A stretch of DNA of 64,000 nucleotides from an uncultured Psychrobacter sp. (GCF_947488565.1 NZ_CANKZC010000002.1:62001-126000), one strand, 5' to 3'; positions 50,109 to 60,159 are shown, counted from the first letter of the stretch. Numbers and translations are program-made. The notes: a model not told the origin generated them from the sequence alone.

Positions 50109-53100
50109 CTAATTGTCGATATAGCTGGCCGCTTCGTTGAGTGAAACACTCACTAAAGTAGAGATACCAGCATTTGGCATGGTAATACCCTTCAGCTCAT
50201 CGGCAATTTGCATCGCAAGCTTATTATGGCTGATAAAGATAAACTGCAAATCGTCTGCCAGCTCATGAATGAGGCTAGTAAAACGAGCAACGTTTGCATC
50301 ATCAAGTGGCGCATCGACCTCATCAAGCACACAAAACGGTGCTGGATGCTGCTTAAATATCGCAAAGATCAAACTCAGCGCAGTTAGGGTTTTTTCACCG
50401 CCCGAAAGTACGGCGAGGCGACTATTACGCTTGCCCTTTGGCTGCGCCATTAAGGTTAATCCAGCCCGCCACTGCTCTGATTTTGGTGCATTGGCAGGCA
50501 TATCATCAGTATTTAACGTTAGGCTGGCTTGTCCACCGCCAAAGACTTTGGCGAATAAATTGGCAAGCTCGTTATTGACCGCGTCAAGCGTCTGTATAAA
50601 CAAGGTCTTAGTGGTCTCATCGATAGAGGCAATCGCCTTGCTCAATGTCTCCATACTGGCGGTGATATCTACTGTCTGCTGCGCGAGTGGCTCTAAGCGC
50701 TCATTAACTTCCGCCAACTCTGCCACTGCCGCGAGATTGACCGCACCAATCTTACTCAGTTGCTGCTCAAGTTTCGTCTTTTCACGCTCAAGCTCAGCGA
50801 TTTTGTCAGGGCGCACGCGGCGATCATGCGCGATAAAATCTGCCAATAAATTTGAAACACTCGTCATTAACTGGGGCTGCTGTGATAAGTTCTCATCGGC
50901 CTTATATGTGTGACTCACGCTATAATAAGCTTCTAAAGCCTCTTGCGTATGAGTACTGGCATCGTCTAACCGCGCTGCACTTAATGCCAGCTCAGTGGCA
51001 TGATGTGCAAGCTCGCTTTGCTGAGTCTGCAGTGTCTGCTGTAGCGTCTCTAGCTCTGCCTGCTGCTGACTATACGCCTTTTTAAGCGCCGTTAATGCCA
51101 ACTCACGCTCTGCTAATATTGCCTGCTGCTCATCGCGTGCTGTCTGCGCAGTTTGTAATGCCGATTGTAGTGCTGGCAGTTTTTTTTGCTGCTGCTCGTA
51201 ACTTACCTTTAGACGTTGTTCACTTTGTAGCGACTTGTTGTGTTGCACACTTGCACGGTTAAGGCTACTAACGCTATGCTCTAAGCGCATCTCGTTTTGT
51301 TGAATACGCAGCTGCAAGGCTTGCCAAGCGTCATCATCTGCTTGACGCGTCCGATTGAGCTCACTGCGTTCAGACTGCAATTGCTGACTCAATGCCCGAG
51401 CATCCGCTATTTTTGGTGTCAGCGCCGCTATCTCACTTTGGATATGCTGCTGTTCATGATTGAGGGTTTGCTGCTCTTGTGCCAGCTCTTGTTGTTCCTG
51501 CCCAAGGGCAACTTTATCCGCATTTAGCCTCAGGCTATCCGCTTGCAAGCGCTCAGCAGTAGCACGCTGCGTGGTGAGTTGCTGCTGATAGTTGTATTTA
51601 TCACGCGTTAATTGCTCCGCTTGCGCGCGGGTTTCTTCTAAACTGACCGTTAACGCATCGTAGTTGCGCTGGTTATTAGCGATGGTTTTTTGCTGATCTT
51701 GTATTTTGCTCTCAAACTCATCAAGCAAATCTTCTAACGCTTGTAGACGGCTGCGCTGCTGTAAACGCTGGCTTAAGAATTGACTATTGCTATCATTTTG
51801 ACCATCTTGCGCACCAATAAATTTACTAAGATTCATTGTACCCTGGCGACTGATAAGCCAACCATCAGACGTTAGCAGAATAGCTGATGATGGTAATGCT
51901 TTTAAAATGTCGGCGAGCACTGCAAGTGTCTGCTTGTTAGTATCTTCAGGCTCCGCAATATATAAATAACATTGCTGCCAAAGCACTAAGTCAGGGGCAG
52001 TAATCAGCTGTGATAAAGGCAGTACTGTATCAGTCAAACTATCAGGCAATTCGCTAACGAATAAATTACCTCTAATCTCACTTTGCTTAACAGATAGCCA
52101 CAGGCTATGGCCATTTTCTATAGAAGAATTGTCCTGTTTATTAATTTGTTCTTTTTGCGCAGCCTGATAAGTAAACACATCTGCTAAGTCATGCTCAAGC
52201 GCTTGCCATAAGCTATTCGCTTTTTCAACGTCGCCATTAACTTTTTTAGTACTTGATTGTTTAGAGACCAGTACATGACTACCCAGCCATAATGCCAATA
52301 CACTATCGAGTAACTCTGCGTGCTGCTGACCTTTCGCGCTGAGCTCAATCTGCTCACGTAAGGTGGTGATGGCTAAGTCATTATAGTTATTTAATACTTG
52401 ATTCTCTGAGTCAGTTTTTACTACATCGGTAGTTTTTACTTTAACAGGCTGTTGCGATTTTGGCGTGGGTTTAGGGTGTAATATCTGATGTAAGGTATCG
52501 TACTCACCTGCTAAAACAGCGTGACGTTTTTCATTCTCACTCAACTCGCGTTGCTGTTTGTTTAAAAGTTGCTGTAAATCATGCGCTTGTGGCTGTAGCT
52601 CAGACAGCCGCTCATCGACGCTATCGTATTGGCGCTCAATTTGCTGCAACTGTTTGTTTAGCTTAGCAACTTGCGTGTCTAACGTGCGCTGCAAATTATT
52701 CGCATCAGTCTGCGCTTGCCCATTACCATCAGCTCTGTCAGTATTGGCAACTGGTGATAATGACTGCTGTAGCTGCTGCCATAGATTCTGCCAGTTTTGC
52801 TGGCGGCGCTGCCACTTATCATGGTTTTGCTGATGCCGTTTTTGCGCTTGAGCATTAATGGCTTGCTGCTGCTCGAGCGCACGATGACGATCTTGCAGTT
52901 GTGATAGCTGATTTTGCGCATCATGGTAGGCGCGCTGCAATGGTTGCTCATTGCGTTTATGTGCTTCACGCTTACTACTCAGCTTATCGAGCTGCGGACG
53001 CAGTTCTTCTAGCACATTCTGCTGCGTGGCTTGCTCAGCTTTTAAACGCTCAATCTCATCGACTGCTTGCCCACGCTGCTGCTCTGAGCCGACTCGTTGC

Positions 53101-54065
53101 TGTTCAATAACGGTTAGCTGTGACTTGGCATCACTTAGCTGGTGCTCGGCTTGCTGGTAGCTTAGCTGCTGCTGATAATGGCTGCTTTGCGCATCGTCTT
53201 TTAGCCACTGTTCTTGATTGATATGCGCAGCAAGCTTATCTTGCTTGACTTTTAGCGCGTCATAACTTGCTTGTAGTGTGGTGACCTCATTAGCGCTACG
53301 CTCATGGGCGATTTTTTGCTGCTGCTGAGTATGCTTAGCTTGATACAGTTGCTGAATCGCAAGTTGCTGCTTAATGTCAGCAAGCGTTAAGGCCAACTCT
53401 TCATAACGCTCAGCGCTAGCAGCTTGCTTAGATAAGCGCCTTTGTTGGCTAATTAGCTCGCTTTGCATATCATGCAGGCGTGCAAGATTGTCTTTGGTTT
53501 TCTCGAGCTTTTTTTGCGTCTCTATTCGGCGCGCTTGATAGCGCGATACCCCTGCCGCCTCTTCGATAAACTCACGCAGCTGCATCGGATTGGAATCTAC
53601 AATTCGCCCAATCATACCTTGCTCAATGACTGCATAACTGCGCGCGCCAAGCCCCGTGCCCAAGAACACATCGACCACATCTCGGCGGCGACAGCGCGTG
53701 CCATTGATGAAATAGTCTGAACGTCCCTCTTTATTTACTTGCCGGCGTACAGACAGCTCTTGATAGAGGTTAAACTCATGGAGAATGCCCGTCTGCTCAT
53801 CTTGGGTATGCTCAAAAGTCAGCTCAACACTGGCAACACTTTTGGCAGATTTATCCTGCGTACCAGCAAAGATGACATCACTCATTGCCCCGCCGCGTAA
53901 CTGCTTGGCAGAGGTCTCACCCAGCACCCAGCGAATGGCATCGATGACGTTGGATTTGCCACAGCCGTTCGGCCCGACGATGGCGGTGATACCATGACGG
54001 AAGGTAAAAGTCGTTGGATTGGCAAAGGACTTAAAGCCTGCCAGCTTAAGAGATTTTAAACGCAT
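50109..54065 (-). CDS. smc: Chromosome segregation protein SMC
   Basis: ATPase organising the chromosome with ScpAB. 1318 aa, longer than the usual ~1150-1190. Walker A is AIVGPNGCGKSNVIDAIRWV near 30; the C-terminal head has signature LSGGEKTLTALSLIFAIF and Walker B FCVLDEVDAPLDD. Two long Gln-rich coiled coils (about 170-520 and 770-1080) surround a central region of about 525-755 that includes a divergent hinge (LKALPSSAILLTSDGWLISR) and extra sequence, which explains the length. The start MRLKSLKLAGFKSFANPT is the family norm. Confidence 0.96.
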   Translation of the reverse strand: MRLKSLKLAGFKSFANPTTFTFRHGITAIVGPNGCGKSNVIDAIRWVLGETSAKQLRGGAMSDVIFAGTQDKSAKSVASVELTFEHTQDEQTGILHEFNLYQELSVRRQVNKEGRSDYFINGTRCRRRDVVDVFLGTGLGARSYAVIEQGMIGRIVDSNPMQLREFIEEAAGVSRYQARRIETQKKLEKTKDNLARLHDMQSELISQQRRLSKQAASAERYEELALTLADIKQQLAIQQLYQAKHTQQQQKIAHERSANEVTTLQASYDALKVKQDKLAAHINQEQWLKDDAQSSHYQQQLSYQQAEHQLSDAKSQLTVIEQQRVGSEQQRGQAVDEIERLKAEQATQQNVLEELRPQLDKLSSKREAHKRNEQPLQRAYHDAQNQLSQLQDRHRALEQQQAINAQAQKRHQQNHDKWQRRQQNWQNLWQQLQQSLSPVANTDRADGNGQAQTDANNLQRTLDTQVAKLNKQLQQIERQYDSVDERLSELQPQAHDLQQLLNKQQRELSENEKRHAVLAGEYDTLHQILHPKPTPKSQQPVKVKTTDVVKTDSENQVLNNYNDLAITTLREQIELSAKGQQHAELLDSVLALWLGSHVLVSKQSSTKKVNGDVEKANSLWQALEHDLADVFTYQAAQKEQINKQDNSSIENGHSLWLSVKQSEIRGNLFVSELPDSLTDTVLPLSQLITAPDLVLWQQCYLYIAEPEDTNKQTLAVLADILKALPSSAILLTSDGWLISRQGTMNLSKFIGAQDGQNDSNSQFLSQRLQQRSRLQALEDLLDEFESKIQDQQKTIANNQRNYDALTVSLEETRAQAEQLTRDKYNYQQQLTTQRATAERLQADSLRLNADKVALGQEQQELAQEQQTLNHEQQHIQSEIAALTPKIADARALSQQLQSERSELNRTRQADDDAWQALQLRIQQNEMRLEHSVSSLNRASVQHNKSLQSEQRLKVSYEQQQKKLPALQSALQTAQTARDEQQAILAERELALTALKKAYSQQQAELETLQQTLQTQQSELAHHATELALSAARLDDASTHTQEALEAYYSVSHTYKADENLSQQPQLMTSVSNLLADFIAHDRRVRPDKIAELEREKTKLEQQLSKIGAVNLAAVAELAEVNERLEPLAQQTVDITASMETLSKAIASIDETTKTLFIQTLDAVNNELANLFAKVFGGGQASLTLNTDDMPANAPKSEQWRAGLTLMAQPKGKRNSRLAVLSGGEKTLTALSLIFAIFKQHPAPFCVLDEVDAPLDDANVARFTSLIHELADDLQFIFISHNKLAMQIADELKGITMPNAGISTLVSVSLNEAASYIDN

Positions 54066-54153
54066 GAATGGTCAGTGAACTTAGCGAAAACAGGCGGCTA
54101 TTCTACCTGAAATTGTGACGAGTTTTTAGGGTTTATGAGGAATGCGATAATAT

Positions 54154-54288
54154 GTTCACTTTAAAAAATATATAGTGCTACTAGGATGAATTATGTGTAG
54201 CATCGAACAGCGACGAAGTCGCACAGCAAGCAAGGAAAATTTATACCAGTAGCACATCCAAATCTATATAGCAGTTTTATTTCAATTC
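54154..54288 (+). repeat. Nested inverted-repeat element, copy C
   Basis: 135 bp. Outer arms TTCACTTTAAAAAATATATA and TATATAGCAGTTTTATTTCA, inner arms AGTGCTACT (54174-54182) and AGTAGCAC (54248-54255), core GCGACGAAGTCGC hairpin followed by ACAGCAAGCAAGGAAAATTT. Same architecture as copies A, B and D. Confidence 0.75.
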
Positions 54289-54344
54289 ATTATATGATAC
54301 TGCTCAAAAGCTAAATTATTAATCACTAAAAAAAGAGAATTAAA

Positions 54345-54644
54345 ATGGCAGAATATAACCCGCAGGAGCTACAACAAAAATATGAAGAATGGTGTGAGCT
54401 ACATCGTCAACAGCTTGAGGCGCAACAGCAGTTCTTAAAAGCTGAAGCATTGCAAAACGAATTAAAAGACTACTATCTAAATTCGCAATGGATGGCAGAT
54501 CGTGAAGCGGATATGCCAATTGAGTACTCGGGTCAAGCGCACTCAATATTTAGTGAAGATGCGCTGTGGAGTATGCTCAGCGATCATGATGAATTAGCGA
54601 GAAAGTGGATGCGTTTGGGGCTAGATGCGCTTGATAAAAAGTAA
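54345..54644 (+). CDS. DUF4298-like small protein
   Basis: A 99-aa soluble, helical, acidic protein. The N-terminal coiled coil (PQELQQKYEEWCELHRQQLE) is followed by LKDYYLNSQWMADREADMP and FSEDALWSMLSDHDELARKW. The YY-S-W-D and L-SED-LW pattern matches DUF4298 as I recall it; function unknown. AGAGAATT precedes the ATG. Its stop codon lies 8 bp from the end of the convergent permease. Confidence 0.7.
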   Translation: MAEYNPQELQQKYEEWCELHRQQLEAQQQFLKAEALQNELKDYYLNSQWMADREADMPIEYSGQAHSIFSEDALWSMLSDHDELARKWMRLGLDALDKK

Positions 54645-54652
54645 ATCTTAAC

Positions 54653-55459
54653 CTAAATCACCCCAATTCCACTTAACAGCAGCTGCCCCCCAGCAAATAA
54701 TAACAATACCCCAAAAGCACGCTTAAGCATCAGTGCTGGCAATACGTGAGCAAGCTTGGCACCGACTTTTGCCATCGCGAAACTGACGACTGAAATACAT
54801 ATAAAGCCTGTGACATGGACAAAGCCTATCGTACCCTCAGGTAGATTGACCACATCTTGACCAAACCATGCAAATCCTGCCGCGCCAGCCAACGCAATCG
54901 GTAGACCGCAAGCCGCTGAAGTACCGACCGCCTGCTTCATAGGTAGTCCTGCCCAATTTAAAAACGGTACGGTCAAACTACCACCACCAATTCCGAAGAT
55001 AGACGATGCCATACCAATCCCTGTACCCGCGCCAAACTGTATACCCGCAGGCGGCAGTGGCTTACCGAGCTGTTCTTTGTTAGAAAAGAATAGCATCTTT
55101 AATGCCACCAATAATGCGCCAACACCAATGATGGCTTGCAATACCTTGCCATCAATCAAATCAGCGACACCTGCGCCAACAAGGCTACCGATGACCAAAC
55201 CTAGCGCCATCTTGCGCCAGACCTCCCAGCGCACACCGCCGCGCTTATTATGCGCAGTCAATGAGCTAATAGAAGTCACCACAATGGTTGCAAGCGAGGT
55301 ACCAACCGCCAAATGAGTAACTACCTCAGGAGGGAAGTTATAAGCAGTAAAAATCCATACCAATGCTGGCACGATAATCATGCCGCCACCGACACCAAAC
55401 AAGCCTGCACTGACCCCTGCAAACGCTCCTGCAATCACAAACCATACATACAACATCAT
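54653..55459 (-). CDS. TauE/SafE-family sulfite exporter-like permease
   Basis: Inner membrane protein of 268 aa with about eight helices. The N-terminal repeat has GAFAGVSAGLFGVGGGMIIV and the second repeat has SSIFGIGGGSLTVPFLNW, the paired G-[IV]-GGG motif of the TauE/SafE family. Members export organosulfonates or sulfite, but the substrate here is unknown. It is single, flanked by convergent and divergent neighbours. Confidence 0.9.
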   Translation of the reverse strand: MMLYVWFVIAGAFAGVSAGLFGVGGGMIIVPALVWIFTAYNFPPEVVTHLAVGTSLATIVVTSISSLTAHNKRGGVRWEVWRKMALGLVIGSLVGAGVADLIDGKVLQAIIGVGALLVALKMLFFSNKEQLGKPLPPAGIQFGAGTGIGMASSIFGIGGGSLTVPFLNWAGLPMKQAVGTSAACGLPIALAGAAGFAWFGQDVVNLPEGTIGFVHVTGFICISVVSFAMAKVGAKLAHVLPALMLKRAFGVLLLFAGGQLLLSGIGVI

Positions 55460-55713
55460 CGAATTGGCCTTTTGCTTGTTTTTTGAATGTTTTTGTCGTG
55501 CCTGACTACTTTTTTGTCTTCTTATTTTTTTGTCTGTCTACTTGGCGCATACTCTCACGCCAAATCAGAGGTATTAAATAGGTACAATCGACCATATTAC
55601 ATTTGCCAAACTCTCAGCCGATCTTTATGCTGTTTGTCTTATATTGTCTACTTAAGACAAGCGCCAGTATACCAAAGATTACCCATACGACCTTAACTAC
55701 AGTGACTAAATTT

Positions 55714-56676
55714 ATGCCGTCATCAGCCAGCACCTCTGTCTATTTATCTGAGCTTACGCATCGTCATGTGACCAGCAGCGCCTCTACCAATACTGAGCTG
55801 ATAGAACATGTCCAAGATGGCACACTAAGCGCCACTGAATTACATCTATTGACGGCTGAGACCCAAAGCGCAGGACGTGGGCAACGGGGGCGTTCATGGC
55901 AATCACCGCGCGGCAATGTCTATCTGTCGTTATACCATCCAGTGCATACATCCATTAGCGGCTTGTTATCGTTGCTCGTCGGTGTCGAGCTGGCAAAAAT
56001 GCCTATTATCCAAACGTTAAATGAGCAGCTGCGCGCACAAGGTTTGACTCCTATTGGCGTCAAATGGGCCAATGACTTGGGCTTTTATCAAAACCTGCCT
56101 AAACCAGATGAATCTCAATCAAACAAAGCCACACTAGACACGCAAATTATTCAATTTAATAAACTTGCCGGTATTTTGATTGAACCCGTATGGAAAGCAG
56201 GTAAATTGGTTGGTGTGGTCATAGGTGTTGGACTCAACGTACAAGCTGCACCAAAGCTAACCGCGCAAACTTGCGAAGGCATGAGCTATCAAGCGATCAG
56301 CTTACAAGACATTTACGCGATGCTAAAAGCAGATACCAATAATAAGAGCAACGATATCAGTCTACCAACCTTACAAACGCTTTATCAACAAATGAGCAAA
56401 GCATTGATAGCAGCGATGACGCGCTTTGAGCACTTTGGGATAGAAAAGCCAACTGGACACACTTATTATCTGCACAGCTTTTTGCAAGAATTTGCGACGA
56501 TGGATGCACTGGCAGGTCTGCGATTACGTGTGACTCAAGACCATGACGATAAAGCGCATGTGGTGACTGGTCATGCCTGCAGTATCGATACAAACGGGTG
56601 TTTGCAATTGCGTGAAGATAACGGTAAGATTTCTGCGCTTTTTACGGGCCGTATTGACGTAACTCGTGAGGCTTAG
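55714..56676 (+). CDS. birA: Biotin-protein ligase without HTH domain
   Basis: Attaches biotin to carrier lysines (for example AccB and the LiuD biotinyl domain). About 320 aa from the ATG at 55714; the earlier ATG at 55603 would add unrelated hydrophobic residues. Catalytic motif AGRGQRGRSWQSPRGN near 50, substrate block GVKWANDLGFY, and LAGILIEPVWKAGKLVGVVI with the conserved Gly-Val. There is no N-terminal winged-helix region, so it should not repress bio genes. A Gln/Lys-rich insertion lies between ANDLGF and KLAGIL. coaX follows 37 bp downstream, and the two probably form an operon. Confidence 0.92.
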   Translation: MPSSASTSVYLSELTHRHVTSSASTNTELIEHVQDGTLSATELHLLTAETQSAGRGQRGRSWQSPRGNVYLSLYHPVHTSISGLLSLLVGVELAKMPIIQTLNEQLRAQGLTPIGVKWANDLGFYQNLPKPDESQSNKATLDTQIIQFNKLAGILIEPVWKAGKLVGVVIGVGLNVQAAPKLTAQTCEGMSYQAISLQDIYAMLKADTNNKSNDISLPTLQTLYQQMSKALIAAMTRFEHFGIEKPTGHTYYLHSFLQEFATMDALAGLRLRVTQDHDDKAHVVTGHACSIDTNGCLQLREDNGKISALFTGRIDVTREA

Positions 56677-56713
56677 AGCACATACTTAACGAGCACTATA
56701 TAAAGGGATTTTT

Positions 56714-57442
56714 ATGCTCTGGTTAGATCTTGGAAACACCCGTCTTAAATACTGGCTCACTGATGATATCGGGCAGATAGTCGCACACGATGCCAAGCAG
56801 CATTTGCAAGCGCCTGCCGAATTACTCATGGGTCTAACCGATCGCTTTGAGCGTTACGCCCCTGACTTTATCGGTATCTCATCTGTACTGGGTGACGAGC
56901 TGAACGCCAAAGTAACAGAAACGCTGAGTCGTCTAAACATCCCATTTGAGTTTGTCCATGTCGATGCGGCGCACCCATTGATGCGTAGCGACTATAATGA
57001 TGAGCAACTTGGCTGCGATCGTTGGTTACAGATGCTGGGCGCAGTCGATAAGAAAAAACGTCAATGTGTGATTGGTTGCGGTACAGCGGTAACGATTGAT
57101 TTGATTGACCATGCGACACATTTGGGTGGTTATATTTTCCCGAGCATCTATCTGCAGCGCGAGTCATTGTTTTCTGGTACCAAGCAAATCACCATCTCTA
57201 ACGGTACTTTTGACAGCGTCGGTCAAGGGGTTACCACGCAAGATGCGGTACATCGCGGAATCTTACTATCTATCGTTGGGGCGATCAATGAGATTAGCCG
57301 TCGCCATCCCAACTTTGAAGTGATCATGACTGGCGGCGATGCGTCCATTATCGCTCAGCACGTCAACCGTTCAGTGCGCTTGCGTGATGATTTATTATTA
57401 AATGGTCTGGCACGCTATTTTGACCATAGTAAACAGACATAG
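56714..57442 (+). CDS. coaX: Type III pantothenate kinase
   Basis: First step of CoA synthesis. 242 aa of the ASKHA fold. Motifs are MLWLDLGNTRLKYWL (phosphate 1), EQLGCDRWLQMLGA, CGTAVTIDLIDHATHLGGYI (Asp and Gly-Gly-Tyr), and VIMTGGDASIIAQHV near the C-terminus. AAAGGG precedes the ATG. No CoaA is seen in the window. A terminator follows. Confidence 0.95.
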   Translation: MLWLDLGNTRLKYWLTDDIGQIVAHDAKQHLQAPAELLMGLTDRFERYAPDFIGISSVLGDELNAKVTETLSRLNIPFEFVHVDAAHPLMRSDYNDEQLGCDRWLQMLGAVDKKKRQCVIGCGTAVTIDLIDHATHLGGYIFPSIYLQRESLFSGTKQITISNGTFDSVGQGVTTQDAVHRGILLSIVGAINEISRRHPNFEVIMTGGDASIIAQHVNRSVRLRDDLLLNGLARYFDHSKQT

Positions 57443-57478
57443 TAATTTGAAAGATTTTATAAGATAGAAAATAGAAAT

Positions 57479-57514
57479 AAAAAAGCAGGACGTTTTAAGC
57501 GTACTGCTTTTTTT
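57479..57514 (+). terminator. Terminator of birA-coaX
   Basis: AAAAAAGCAG (57479-57488) / CTGCTTTTTT (57504-57513) stem with a 15-base loop and T-tract, 37 bp after the coaX stop codon. Usable on both strands. Confidence 0.85.
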
Positions 57515-57521
57515 ATAGCTT

Positions 57522-57652
57522 GTTCGACTTCAAAACCATACAGAGTGCTAATAGTATAAGTTTTTCGCAGACTCTGTCACGTCTGCGAACAGCAAGCAAG
57601 AAAAGTTTAGGCCATTAGCATGAGGATATTAATGTATCGATTTTATTCTGAA
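57522..57652 (+). repeat. Nested inverted-repeat element, copy D
   Basis: 131 bp. Outer arms TTCGACTTCAAAACCATAC and GTATCGATTTTATTCTGAA, inner arms GTGCTAAT (57545-57552) and ATTAGCAT (57614-57621, last base changed), core hairpin CGCAGAC/GTCTGCG followed by AACAGCAAGCAAGAAAAGTTT. Confidence 0.75.
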
Positions 57653-57704
57653 ATTAATATCCAACGAACATTCAATAGTTTATCTAACGGACATTCAATA
57701 GTTT

Positions 57705-58892
57705 TTATTTAGTCTCGTTAAACAGTTCACGACCGACCAGCATACGGCGAATCTCACTGGTACCTGCGCCGATTTCATACAGCTTAGCATCACGCCAAAA
57801 GCGACCTAGCGGATACTCATTGGTATAGCCATTACCACCGAAGATTTGAATGCCCTCGCCTGCCATCCACGTGGCTTTTTCAGCACACCACAAGATCACG
57901 CTGGCGCAGTCTTTACGCACTTCTCGGCTATGGCCAGCACCGCGCTGATCGAGCATATCTAAATTTTTACCGACCGTGTATAAGAAGCTACGCCCCGCTT
58001 GCAGGATGGTATACATGTCGGCAACTTTACCTTGAATTAGCTGAAACTCACCAATCGCTTGACCGAACTGCTTACGATCATGGATGTACGGAACGACATT
58101 ATCCATCACCGCTTGCATAATACCGATAGGACCTGCGGCCAATACTGCGCGCTCGTAGTCAAGACCGCTCATCAGTACTTTAACGCCTTCACCAACGCCA
58201 CCTAAGATATTTTCTTTGGGGACTTCAACATTGTTAAAGGTCATCTCACCCGTATGACTACCGCGCATGCCTAGTTTGTCGAGCTTTTGTGCGGTACCAA
58301 AGCCTTCCATTCCTTTTTCAACGATAAATGCTGTCATACCTTTGGCGCCCATCTCAGGGTTGGTCTTAGCATAAACCACCATCACATCAGCATCAGGACC
58401 ATTGGTAATCCACATTTTGCTACCGTTTAATATGTAGCTGCCGTCTTTTTCTTCTGCTTTTAGTTTCATACTGACCACATCAGAGCCAGCGCCCGTCTCA
58501 CTCATTGCAAGTGCACCAACGAATTCACCACTGATTAATTTTGGTAAATACTTTTGTTTTTGTGCCTCATTACCATTGCGTTTAATCTGGTTGATACATA
58601 GGTTTGAGTGCGCGCCATAGCTTAGAGCCACGGACGCAGAAGCGCGGCTAATCTCTTCCATCGCGACCATATGCGCGACGTAGCCCATATCAGCACCGCC
58701 GTACTCTTCAGGAACGGTAATACCATGCAAACCTAGGTCGCCCATCTTTTGCCACAAATCCATTGGAAACTCATCGCTACTGTCAATTTCAGCCGCGCGC
58801 GGGGCAATTTCATTGGCCGCAAACTGCTGTACCACATCACGCAGTGCATCGATATCTTCGCCAAGCTGAAAATTTAATCCAGGTAAACTCAT
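57705..58892 (-). CDS. liuA: Isovaleryl-CoA dehydrogenase
   Basis: FAD enzyme oxidising isovaleryl-CoA to 3-methylcrotonyl-CoA in leucine breakdown. About 395 aa; I choose the second ATG ([19 protein letters not shown]) because AAGGA lies 7 bases upstream. Acyl-CoA dehydrogenase signatures are [19 protein letters not shown] and [20 protein letters not shown], with [17 protein letters not shown] at the end. Context with liuB-E makes isovaleryl-CoA the likely substrate. Unusually, it is separated from liuE by 346 bp holding a palindromic element; it probably has its own promoter. Confidence 0.93.
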   Translation of the reverse strand: MSLPGLNFQLGEDIDALRDVVQQFAANEIAPRAAEIDSSDEFPMDLWQKMGDLGLHGITVPEEYGGADMGYVAHMVAMEEISRASASVALSYGAHSNLCINQIKRNGNEAQKQKYLPKLISGEFVGALAMSETGAGSDVVSMKLKAEEKDGSYILNGSKMWITNGPDADVMVVYAKTNPEMGAKGMTAFIVEKGMEGFGTAQKLDKLGMRGSHTGEMTFNNVEVPKENILGGVGEGVKVLMSGLDYERAVLAAGPIGIMQAVMDNVVPYIHDRKQFGQAIGEFQLIQGKVADMYTILQAGRSFLYTVGKNLDMLDQRGAGHSREVRKDCASVILWCAEKATWMAGEGIQIFGGNGYTNEYPLGRFWRDAKLYEIGAGTSEIRRMLVGRELFNETK

Positions 58893-59000
58893 AACCATTC
58901 CTTGTATATAAATATTTTAATAATTAAATTCTAATCTGTTTTTAGAGCCATTACATTTTCAGTGCATTTAGGGCGTGTTGAACATTCATAAATGAACACT

Positions 59001-59099
59001 GCTGATCGCTAAAATTGTTCCAGACACGGCGCAAGTCGAAGATTATGTTGATACCTTAGCTAGACTTGCAACACAGTATGGGGCAATTTTAGCATCAGC
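59001..59099. repeat. Palindromic element between liuE and liuA
   Basis: GCTGATCGCTAAAATTGTTC (59001-59020) pairs imperfectly with GGGCAATTTTAGCATCAGC (59081-59099). Inside, GCAAGTC (59031-59037) pairs with GACTTGC (59063-59069). A preceding GGGCGTGTTGAACATTC-like stretch may belong to it. It is not a T-tailed terminator. The rest of the 58893-59238 gap shows nothing recognisable. Confidence 0.6.
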
Positions 59100-59238
59100 C
59101 TAAAAGGACAGGACTACTTTTTGCCACTCCTTTTATAAAAAGAGACGCTTAGAATGACTAAACTTACTATTTTTATCTTTGAATCGCCTAAAAAATAATC
59201 TCTGTCAGTGCCATGATCGAAAGTTCAACATACCCTAA

Positions 59239-60159
59239 TTAGGACTGACGCTTATTAATCAGCGCACGTGCCACGCTTGAACCATTGCGGCGACCGAGAA
59301 ACTCACTAATACGCTCACCTGCTACGACCAATTTATCTAAATCAATGCCAGTGCTAATGCCCATACCATGCAGCATGTAGACGACATCCTCGGTTGCGAC
59401 ATTGCCTGTTGCGCCTTTGGCATACGGACAGCCGCCAAGCCCCGCCACTGAGGTATCAAATTCGCTGACGCCCATCTGTAAGGCGGCCAAGGTATTACTA
59501 ACGGCTTGACCATAAGTATCATGAAAATGGCCTGATAGCATAGCTATATCAGCATATTCTAAAGCGGCTTGTAGCGCGCGCTGTACTTTCAACGGAGTAC
59601 CAACACCGATGGTATCGGCAATACCAATCTGCTCTGAACCAATCTCAACCAAACGCTTGGTCACGTACGCCACTTGGCTTGGGTCAATCTCGCCCTCATA
59701 AGGGCAACCGACCGTACAAGAGATAACGCCGCGTACTTTGATGCCCTGTTCTTTTGCCGCAGCGGCAACGGGGGCGAAACGTTCAATACTTTCATCAATA
59801 CTACAATTGATGTTTTTCTGGCTAAAGGTTTCACTGGCTGAACCAAAAATTACGATTTCATCAGGACGGTGCACGATGGCATTCTCAAAGCCGCGCATAT
59901 TTGGCACGAGTACCGAATACATAACGTCATCATGCCGCGACTCTGACAGTGCGGTCATTAGCTCACTATTGTCGCCCATTTGCGGCACCCACTTTGGCGA
60001 GACAAAGCTGGTTGCCTCCAGCTTTTTTACCCCTGCTGCGATTAAATCGTTGATAAGCGTCTGCTTCACTACAGTCGGTACTGTCATTGATTCATTTTGC
60101 AAGCCATCACGTGGACTAACGTCAACGATTCTGACATGGTCTGGATAAGAATGGCTCAT
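59239..60159 (-). CDS. liuE: Hydroxymethylglutaryl-CoA lyase
   Basis: Cleaves HMG-CoA to acetyl-CoA and acetoacetate, the last step of leucine breakdown. 306 aa, TIM-barrel of the HMGL-like family. VDVSPRDGLQNE carries the conserved Arg and Asp, ATSFVSPKWVPQM follows, HFHDTYGQAV gives metal-binding His residues, and GLGGCPYAKGATGNVATEDV contains the catalytic-loop Cys. AAAGGATAATAACC precedes the ATG. It is 36 bp after liuD. Confidence 0.96.
   Translation of the reverse strand: MSHSYPDHVRIVDVSPRDGLQNESMTVPTVVKQTLINDLIAAGVKKLEATSFVSPKWVPQMGDNSELMTALSESRHDDVMYSVLVPNMRGFENAIVHRPDEIVIFGSASETFSQKNINCSIDESIERFAPVAAAAKEQGIKVRGVISCTVGCPYEGEIDPSQVAYVTKRLVEIGSEQIGIADTIGVGTPLKVQRALQAALEYADIAMLSGHFHDTYGQAVSNTLAALQMGVSEFDTSVAGLGGCPYAKGATGNVATEDVVYMLHGMGISTGIDLDKLVVAGERISEFLGRRNGSSVARALINKRQS

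Noticed and set aside
55487..55713. Short open frames and an upstream birA start at 55603
   Set aside because: The translation is hydrophobic and unrelated to biotin ligases; the catalytic domain begins soon after the ATG at 55714.
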